Position numbers and translations under genes: made by a program
The notes under the pieces: generated by a model
What the model was told of the DNA's origin: nothing
Seen by the model: only the letters and a program-made list of their open reading frames with translations
Databases searched by the model: none
Assembly: GCA_020846955.1 (NCBI GenBank)
Contig: JADLCZ010000054.1
Location: forward strand, 1-9,111
DNA from: Candidatus Nomurabacteria bacterium
Lineage (GTDB): Bacteria > Patescibacteriota > Minisyncoccia > Phycocordibacterales > UBA9973
Length of the DNA stretch: 9,111 bases
Direction: 5' to 3'
Part shown: one piece after another, positions 4,890-9,111 of the stretch
Layout: each line of letters begins with the position of its first letter
How positions within the stretch are numbered: position 1 is the stretch's first letter

Positions 4890-6890
4890 TTATCGGTTAT
4901 AATAAATAGTTCTTCCGGGAGATTTATCAAAACCACCCGAGGTGTCATCGGTATAAACACTACAAGGTGTATTATAAGCATTAGAAAAACCAACACCAGC
5001 AAGCCATGTCCTCATTTCATAGTTCTTGAACTTCGGTGCAGGGAAATCTGCGGTAAGTTTGACCCATACATTTTCACCATTCTTTATTGTGTATGGTTTA
5101 TCAAGAATTATAGTTTGTGGTAGTGCAGTCTTGCCAGATTTATCATAAAATGGACCACCAAATTTGGAAATTGACCCTACTTCTACATCATTAATATATA
5201 TTTTGATGTTTGATAAGCTCTCCAGTGTAGAGAATTCATTACCGAGTGAAGATTTGTAATCTGTACCAAGAAAGCTAAGTGTTGAAATAATTATATCACC
5301 TGTATTTTTTGTATTCTTTCCTGATTCAGCATATAATTTCCATTTTCCAAGCGTTGTTCCTTTTTCATCATTACCTGTAAAAAAACTAGTTGCATTATAT
5401 TCTCTTTCAATCTTAAGATCAGTCGCTTTTGTTTTAATATTCTCCATACTCATCGCCCCTGCTAAATACCTATCTGCTGGACCTGGAAATCCCGATACCC
5501 CTTTGACTTCCATTTTTTCCCATTCTATTCCATCACTTGATGAATAAATAGTATTGTCATTACTACTTGCATTATTCATGCCGCCAATCTTCCATAATTT
5601 ATTCTTAAATACTACATCACTTGAGTAATACCCAGGGACAAAATTTGTTTTTGAGCTTGAAACCAAGTTCCAGCTTTTACCATTAGATGTATTAATTACG
5701 ATTGGGTCACTTGTTCCAACTATTGTGGACATAATCCAAACTTTACCATTATAGACAACCGGACTTGGGTTTGTGTTTGTACCAATGTTGAAATCAGAAT
5801 TATCTTTACTATTTACAAGAGCTCCTTCATTTGTCCATTTCTTGCCATCGCTACTTGAGAAAATAGTCATAGTTCCACGATCATACACCAAATAGAACAT
5901 TTTATTTCCTATAACATATGCACCCAGACTATTACTATCATATCCACTTTTCTCATTTGAAACAGAATTCTTTTTCAATCCATCCCAAGGAGCATCTGCA
6001 ACCTTGGTCCACTTCTCCCCTGTTGATGAATTCCATATGCCCATCACCCCACCACCAGTTGTTTCTTCGCTCGATATTATCCAAAATTTTCCACCAAAGT
6101 AGATTGCAGATTTATCAAAGTATCGTGAGAAATTTGGTGTTTCTCCAACATAAGTCCAATTCACCATATCTGTTGATTTATAAATTGCGGTATCAGATTC
6201 TCCTCCTGTTGGCTTATATTTACCACCAAAAGAATATATTGTGTCCTTAACTTTTACGATCATCCTCTCTGAACCCTCTCCCATTTTTGTAGTGTTTGCT
6301 TCCTTTTCCCAATTTATTCCATCTGTTGTAGACCAAACATCTGAAAGTCTGTAGAGATACTCCTGTGCTTTATCGTATGTCTCTCCTGTCCAGATAGACA
6401 ACTTGCCTTCTGTCGATTCTTTACATGCGTAATCTTTAAACAATTTATTACTACTCTTTTTAGAAATTATTTCTATAGTTTCCTCTTTTTCTTCAGACTT
6501 CTGAATACTAATCATAGTCTCAGGTCCAACAATACCATCAATTTTCTTCAGACCCATTAATTTTTGGATTTCTATGATTGCATTTTTTGTATTTAATCCA
6601 AATTTTCCATCAATTGGACCCTTGAGATAGCCTTTGTCATGTAAAATTTGTTGTAAAGCCTTGACCGCTAATCCTGTTGCCCCAAGTTTTAGAGGTTTTT
6701 TAATTAATACTGTTGGGTTAAGTATTTCTGGCAAACTTCCCTCAAGGGAAGGAGCTAAATTTGTACAAGGTTGAATTGTAGTAGGAACGCATGGTACTAC
6801 ATTTTGTGGTGTATTTATATCAGCTAGTGCTTGCTGTACCCCAAACCATGCGACCAAAAGGAATACGAAAACAAGAGTTAATTTTTTCAT
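4890..6890 (-). CDS. Exported peptidoglycan-binding protein with six-bladed Asp-box/kelch-like propeller
   Basis: The 666-residue protein has a signal peptide (1 to about 23, ALA-D), a two-Cys motif CVPTTIQPCTN (34-44), and a PG_binding_1-type domain (about 66-130: LKLGATGLAVKALQQIL, then DGKFGLNTKNAI, then IDGIVGPETM). A long repetitive region follows (about 160-485). Six S/T-x-[D/N/T]-G-x-x-W-like motifs lie about 50 residues apart, at roughly 187, 239, 288, 345, 400 and 450 (the second, STDMVNW, lacks the Gly). Each is separated by a strand pattern such as TIYSFGG or KLWKIGG. This predicts a six-bladed beta-propeller like Asp-box/kelch proteins. Residues about 488-620 resemble a beta-sandwich domain I associate with CPR surface proteins. 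Likely a wall-anchored surface or adhesion protein; ligand unknown. It is first of the two minus-strand genes, with its own extended -10. Confidence 0.87.
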   Translation of the reverse strand: MKKLTLVFVFLLVAWFGVQQALADINTPQNVVPCVPTTIQPCTNLAPSLEGSLPEILNPTVLIKKPLKLGATGLAVKALQQILHDKGYLKGPIDGKFGLNTKNAIIEIQKLMGLKKIDGIVGPETMISIQKSEEKEETIEIISKKSSNKLFKDYACKESTEGKLSIWTGETYDKAQEYLYRLSDVWSTTDGINWEKEANTTKMGEGSERMIVKVKDTIYSFGGKYKPTGGESDTAIYKSTDMVNWTYVGETPNFSRYFDKSAIYFGGKFWIISSEETTGGGVMGIWNSSTGEKWTKVADAPWDGLKKNSVSNEKSGYDSNSLGAYVIGNKMFYLVYDRGTMTIFSSSDGKKWTNEGALVNSKDNSDFNIGTNTNPSPVVYNGKVWIMSTIVGTSDPIVINTSNGKSWNLVSSSKTNFVPGYYSSDVVFKNKLWKIGGMNNASSNDNTIYSSSDGIEWEKMEVKGVSGFPGPADRYLAGAMSMENIKTKATDLKIEREYNATSFFTGNDEKGTTLGKWKLYAESGKNTKNTGDIIISTLSFLGTDYKSSLGNEFSTLESLSNIKIYINDVEVGSISKFGGPFYDKSGKTALPQTIILDKPYTIKNGENVWVKLTADFPAPKFKNYEMRTWLAGVGFSNAYNTPCSVYTDDTSGGFDKSPGRTIYYNR

Positions 6891-6925
6891 AATAAATAAT
6901 CAAAGTAACCTAATAATATCTATTT

Positions 6926-6934
6926 ATTATACCA
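6926..6934 (-). promoter_or_regulatory. Extended -10 promoter of the propeller gene
   Basis: On the minus strand TGG followed by TATAAT (6926-6931) is an extended -10, in the same GTGGTATAAT context as the lipoprotein promoter. The -35 is weak (TTCCAT, about 6949-6954, 17-base spacer). A start near 6919 would leave a leader of about 29 bases. It diverges from the rny promoter. Confidence 0.65.
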
Positions 6935-6982
6935 CCAAGAAATATAATATGGAAGTATTGTGGGGATAACTTGCAATATATA

Positions 6983-7011
6983 TAGACAAAATACCTGAAA
7001 TCAGGTATGAT
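6983..7011 (+). promoter_or_regulatory. Probable rny promoter with built-in operator
   Basis: -35 TAGACA (6983-6988), a 17-base spacer, and -10 TATGAT (7006-7011); each box has 5 of 6 consensus matches. A start near 7018 would give a leader of about 140 bases before rny. The spacer and part of the -10 are filled by a perfect dyad (6991-7008), a position where a bound repressor would block polymerase. Confidence 0.65.
6991..7008. promoter_or_regulatory. Perfect 18-bp dyad, likely operator
   Basis: ATACCTGA (6991-6998), AA, TCAGGTAT (7001-7008): 8-bp arms, exact inverted repeat. It lies between the -35 and -10 of the predicted rny promoter and overlaps the -10. Size and symmetry fit a dimeric helix-turn-helix regulator. 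The regulator is not encoded in this window. Confidence 0.65.
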
Positions 7012-7068
7012 GAGTTTATCGAATTTTAAAAGTTTAGAAAGTTCCGTTTCACTATAACACTTTAAACA

Positions 7069-7140
7069 ATGATAAAAATTGCCTTACAAACCTATATTCT
7101 GAAAGATATTCTAAAGTTTCGAGAGACAACACGATCATAA
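7069..7140 (+). CDS. Possible 23-residue leader ORF in the rny 5' region
   Basis: An ATG in the predicted rny leader opens 23 codons (start MIKIALQTYILKDILKF, end RETTRS) and stops with TAA 17 bases before the rny ATG. It has no Shine-Dalgarno sequence and no recognised family. It could be a regulatory leader peptide or a chance ORF; I cannot distinguish these from one sequence. Confidence 0.2.
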   Translation: MIKIALQTYILKDILKFRETTRS

Positions 7141-7157
7141 TAGATTGGTATTTTGAG

Positions 7158-8702
7158 ATGGGGCAACCCATTAATATGAATTTAACAACAATAATACTGT
7201 CCCTCCTCGCCCTAGCAATAGGCGTGGGTGTTGGATATTATTTGCGTCTTGTTATCTCGCTTGGCAAAAAGGGCTCCATGGAGCTCGAGATCAAGCAGAT
7301 GACAATCGGCGCAAAAGAAGAGGCTCAAAAGATAATAGACGAAGCTAAACTAAAGGCCGAAGCTCGCACAAAAGAACTCCATGAAGAGGAGAAGGAGAAG
7401 GAACGTGAGTGGAAGCATACAGAGCACCGCCTGATCAAAAAGGAAGAGACTCTCGATGGTCGCCAAGCCGAGATTGATCGCGAAGTCGAAAGTCTCAAAG
7501 GCAAAGCCGACGAAATCCGTCGGATCAAGGAGCGTGTAGATGGTATGCAAGCCGAAAAAGAGAAAGAGTTGGAGAAAGTTGCACATCTATCTGTAGATGA
7601 TGCTAAAGAAATTCTTTTCAAGAATATCGAAGCCCGATACGAAGAGGATTTGCTCGTACGTATGCAAAAGATGGAGACAACCAATGCCGAGAAGTTGGAT
7701 CGCCGTGCAAAAGATATTCTATCCACTTCCATCAATCGCCTCGCTGCAAGCACTGCAAGCGAAATGATGACATCATCAGTCAATATTCCGTCCGATGACA
7801 TCAAGGGTAAAATCATTGGTAAAGAAGGCCGAAACATTCGCGCCTTTGAACGTGCAAGTGGGGTGGAATTAATTGTCGACGAAACTCCAGGTGCAATTGT
7901 GATTTCATCTTTCGATCCTGTCCGCAGACAAGTTGCCCGCTTGGCTCTCGAGAATTTGATTCTAGATGGCCGTATCCAGCCAGCCAAGATTGAGGAAATG
8001 GTAGAAAAGGCTCAAGCTGATATAAACAAAATCATTAAGGAGAAGGGTGAGCAAGCAGTCTATGAATGTGGAATTTTCAATCTAGACCCACGCATCGTAG
8101 CTATTGTTGGCCGACTATATTTCCGTACAAGTTATGGCCAAAATGTTTTGCAACACTCTATCGAGATGGCGCACATTGCAGGTATGCTCGCGCAAGAATT
8201 GGGTGCTGATGTAGCAGTTGCCAAAGCCGGTGCATTGGTACACGATATCGGTAAAGCTCTCGACCACGAAGTCCAAGGTACTCATATAGATATTGGTATC
8301 AGAATATTACAGAAGTTCGGTGCAGACCCACGTATTATAACATCGATGAAGTCTCACCATGACGACTGCCCTCACGAAAGCATCGAAGCGGTAATCGTCC
8401 AAACCGCCGACCACATTTCTGGTGGCCGCCCAGGTGCACGCCGAGACAGTGTGGAGAATTATATTAAGCGTTTGCAAGATTTGGAAGCTCTAACAAAAAC
8501 ATTTGATGGTGTAGAAAAATCTTATGCACTTGCAGCCGGCCGTGAAATCCGAATCTTTGTAACTCCTGAAAAAGTCACAGACCTACAAGCCAAAGAAATG
8601 GCTCGTGATATAGCAAAGAAAATCGAAGAAGAACTCACATATCCTGGAGAGATTAAAGTAACTATGATTCGTGAGAACAGGATAACAGAGTATGCACGTT
8701 AG
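7158..8702 (+). CDS. rny: Ribonuclease Y
   Basis: RNase Y is a membrane-anchored endoribonuclease that starts bulk mRNA decay. The 514-residue protein has one N-terminal membrane segment (about 8-33), a long charged coiled coil (about 42-190, rich in Glu, Lys and Arg), a KH RNA-binding domain (about 208-275, IIGKEGRNIRAF with GKEG at 221-224) and an HD domain. The HD-domain metal ligands are H333, H362-D363 and D418, with H399-H400 also conserved. Length is typical (about 520). The tail VTMIRENRITEYAR is family-typical and is repeated downstream at 8747-8791. The ATG sits in a small hairpin, ATGGG-GCAA-CCCAT (7158-7171), with a GNRA loop; a second in-frame ATG at 7176 lies just after it and could be the true start. 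No Shine-Dalgarno sequence. Transcribed alone, probably from 6983-7011. Confidence 0.97.
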   Translation: MGQPINMNLTTIILSLLALAIGVGVGYYLRLVISLGKKGSMELEIKQMTIGAKEEAQKIIDEAKLKAEARTKELHEEEKEKEREWKHTEHRLIKKEETLDGRQAEIDREVESLKGKADEIRRIKERVDGMQAEKEKELEKVAHLSVDDAKEILFKNIEARYEEDLLVRMQKMETTNAEKLDRRAKDILSTSINRLAASTASEMMTSSVNIPSDDIKGKIIGKEGRNIRAFERASGVELIVDETPGAIVISSFDPVRRQVARLALENLILDGRIQPAKIEEMVEKAQADINKIIKEKGEQAVYECGIFNLDPRIVAIVGRLYFRTSYGQNVLQHSIEMAHIAGMLAQELGADVAVAKAGALVHDIGKALDHEVQGTHIDIGIRILQKFGADPRIITSMKSHHDDCPHESIEAVIVQTADHISGGRPGARRDSVENYIKRLQDLEALTKTFDGVEKSYALAAGREIRIFVTPEKVTDLQAKEMARDIAKKIEEELTYPGEIKVTMIRENRITEYAR

Positions 8703-8718
8703 GTGAAATTAAAACCTG

Positions 8719-8747
8719 CCCCGTAGGAAGTACTCTTTCCTTCGGGG
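8719..8747. repeat. Hairpin element, copy 2 (downstream of rny)
   Basis: The left arm CCCCGTAGGAA (8719-8729) pairs with the right arm TTCCTTCGGGG (8737-8747): ten pairs and one T-T mismatch, around a 7-base loop GTACTCT. It matches copy 1 (3593-3621) at 10 of 11 bases in each arm and in loop length. It starts 16 bases after the rny stop, and its right edge touches the duplicated rny end. Its TAG is again in frame with the upstream gene. No T-run follows, so it is not a simple terminator. Confidence 0.85.
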
Positions 8748-8791
8748 TGACAATGATAAGAGAAAATCGAATAGTAGAGTACGCAAGATAG
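8747..8791 (+). pseudogene. Duplicated 3' end of rny (14 codons plus stop)
   Basis: The bases encode VTMIRENRIVEYAR-stop. The real rny ends VTMIRENRITEYAR-stop, so 13 of 14 residues match. At the base level 14 of 45 positions differ; 12 of these changes are silent (for example CGT/AGA and AAC/AAT) and two make Thr into Val. From memory, many RNase Y proteins end in RAVEYAK, so the downstream copy keeps the commoner Val. The first base is the last base of hairpin copy 2. After both stops a similar AATTAAAA stretch and a CCCC-led hairpin follow, so the homology may include the original terminator. No independent function is evident; the ATG at 8753 could start a 12-residue peptide after a GGGGTGA that resembles a ribosome-binding site. 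Confidence 0.8.
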
Positions 8792-8800
8792 AAAACAATT

Positions 8801-8826
8801 AAAAAATCCCCTCTCGGGGATTTTTT
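8801..8826. terminator. Bidirectional intrinsic terminator, rny / small acidic gene
   Basis: TCCCC (8807-8811), loop TCTC, GGGGA (8816-8820), with AAAAAA on the left (8801-8806) and TTTTTT on the right (8821-8826). It ends rny transcripts, after the duplicated tail, and the convergent minus-strand gene. Confidence 0.93.
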
Positions 8827-8837
8827 GTTAAACTTTA

Positions 8838-9059
8838 TTACACTTGATGATTTTTAAAAAAATCCTTTTCTATATCTAACTTTTCTACAGAAGCCTCAAA
8901 TGTTGAGCCGGCTCCCCCAGTTTGTTCCTCGTGAGCTTTATCTGCATCTGGGAACAATATTTCTTCTGTCGGTATCTTTTGTTCTTCATTAGTCGAATAA
9001 ACACCTTCGGGTATTTTTGGATTGCCGTGCATATCCATATTACTTTGTTCAAATCCCAT
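8838..9059 (-). CDS. Small acidic hypothetical protein
   Basis: The 73-residue product has many Asp and Glu residues, no signal peptide and no membrane segment, so it is probably cytoplasmic and partly disordered (EEQKIPTEEILFPDADKAHE in the middle, a GGAG patch after it). No family is recognised. It is judged real because it opens just after a good extended -10 (9101-9109) and closes 12 bases before a two-way terminator. No Shine-Dalgarno sequence is seen, as elsewhere in the window. It is convergent with rny. No function can be assigned. Confidence 0.68.
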   Translation of the reverse strand: MGFEQSNMDMHGNPKIPEGVYSTNEEQKIPTEEILFPDADKAHEEQTGGAGSTFEASVEKLDIEKDFFKNHQV

Positions 9060-9100
9060 ATATTTTATCTACTTAATTCTTAATAAATCTGACCATTTTG

Positions 9101-9109
9101 ATTATATCA
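9101..9109 (-). promoter_or_regulatory. Extended -10 promoter of the small acidic gene
   Basis: On the minus strand TGA followed by TATAAT (9101-9106) is a perfect extended -10. The predicted start near 9094 gives a leader of about 35 bases. Any -35 lies beyond the window. Confidence 0.7.
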
Positions 9110-9111
9110 CA

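Larger units (their letters stand above)
3574..8791. other. clpP-to-rny segment bracketed by hairpins and duplicated gene ends
   Basis: Order: clpP start stub, hairpin 1, clpP, the two wall-protein genes, rny, hairpin 2, rny end stub. Both stubs lie outside the hairpins, directly abutting them, and the intact genes lie inside. This is the geometry expected if a diverged allele of the whole segment replaced the original, leaving native ends as scars, or if a hairpin element rebuilt two gene ends. No integrase or transposase is present. Treat this as a candidate unit, not a proven mobile element. Confidence 0.35.

Noticed and set aside
6911..6929. TAATAA / TTATTA inverted repeat near the propeller-gene promoter
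   Set aside because: Short, AT-only arms in a very AT-rich region and overlapping the -10; expected by chance.
7007..7057. 16-codon ORF starting MMSLSNF in the rny leader
   Set aside because: Its ATG overlaps the predicted -10 box, so it would lie upstream of the expected transcript start.
7325..7987. Long antisense ORF (220 codons) opposite rny
   Set aside because: It lies fully inside a certain gene, is very Ser/Arg-rich as expected from the reverse of a Glu/Lys-rich coiled coil, and has no promoter or recognised domain.
1..9111. tRNA, rRNA, transposase or integrase genes
   Set aside because: None seen on either strand: no clover-leaf with conserved T-loop, no rRNA core motifs, and no DDE, tyrosine or serine recombinase motifs in the larger reading frames.

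Overview
The window reads as a chromosomal piece of a small-genome bacterium, most likely Candidate Phyla Radiation (Patescibacteria, Parcubacteria-like). This rests on the compact housekeeping genes, a trigger factor without its PPIase domain, small secreted peptidoglycan-binding proteins, a C-terminal sandwich domain of a kind I associate with CPR surface proteins, and the absence of clear Shine-Dalgarno sequences before every gene whose upstream region is visible. The lineage is inferred, not proven. All nine genes stop with TAA or TAG, never TGA.

Layout. 1-2915 is a plus-strand run: nusA (transcription factor), ppa (inorganic pyrophosphatase) and tig (trigger factor). A striking CTAG heptad array fills the nusA-ppa gap. 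A two-way terminator separates tig from a convergent small lipoprotein gene (2980-3417, minus), which has a near-consensus promoter. The divergent 260-base gap 3418-3677 holds that promoter, a GC-rich palindrome, a TATACT-rich promoter region, a second copy of the first six codons of clpP, and a hairpin. Then come clpP (3678-4268, plus), a two-way terminator, and two minus-strand genes for exported peptidoglycan-binding proteins: a Ser-rich 171-residue protein, and a 666-residue protein with six Asp-box/kelch-like blades. The divergent gap 6891-7157 holds promoters for both directions and a perfect dyad inside the probable rny promoter. rny (RNase Y, plus) follows, then a second hairpin, a second copy of the last 14 codons of rny plus stop, a two-way terminator, and a small acidic protein gene on the minus strand.

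The most unusual feature is the pair of duplicated gene ends. The start of clpP (MLIPTV) is repeated upstream and the end of rny (VTMIREN...EYAR-stop) is repeated downstream. Each extra copy abuts one of two matching hairpins (CCCC[A/G]TAGGAA, 7-nt loop, TTCCT[A/T]CGGGG), and the copies differ almost only at silent codon positions. The two hairpins and stubs therefore bracket the whole clpP-to-rny segment (3574-8791). This looks like replacement of that segment by a diverged allele, or like a hairpin element that rebuilds the gene ends it interrupts. A strain-chimeric assembly must be excluded.

Functionally the housekeeping genes cover transcription elongation, pyrophosphate removal, nascent-chain folding, protein turnover and mRNA decay. 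The minus-strand genes supply the cell surface. I found no tRNA, rRNA, CRISPR array, transposase or integrase.
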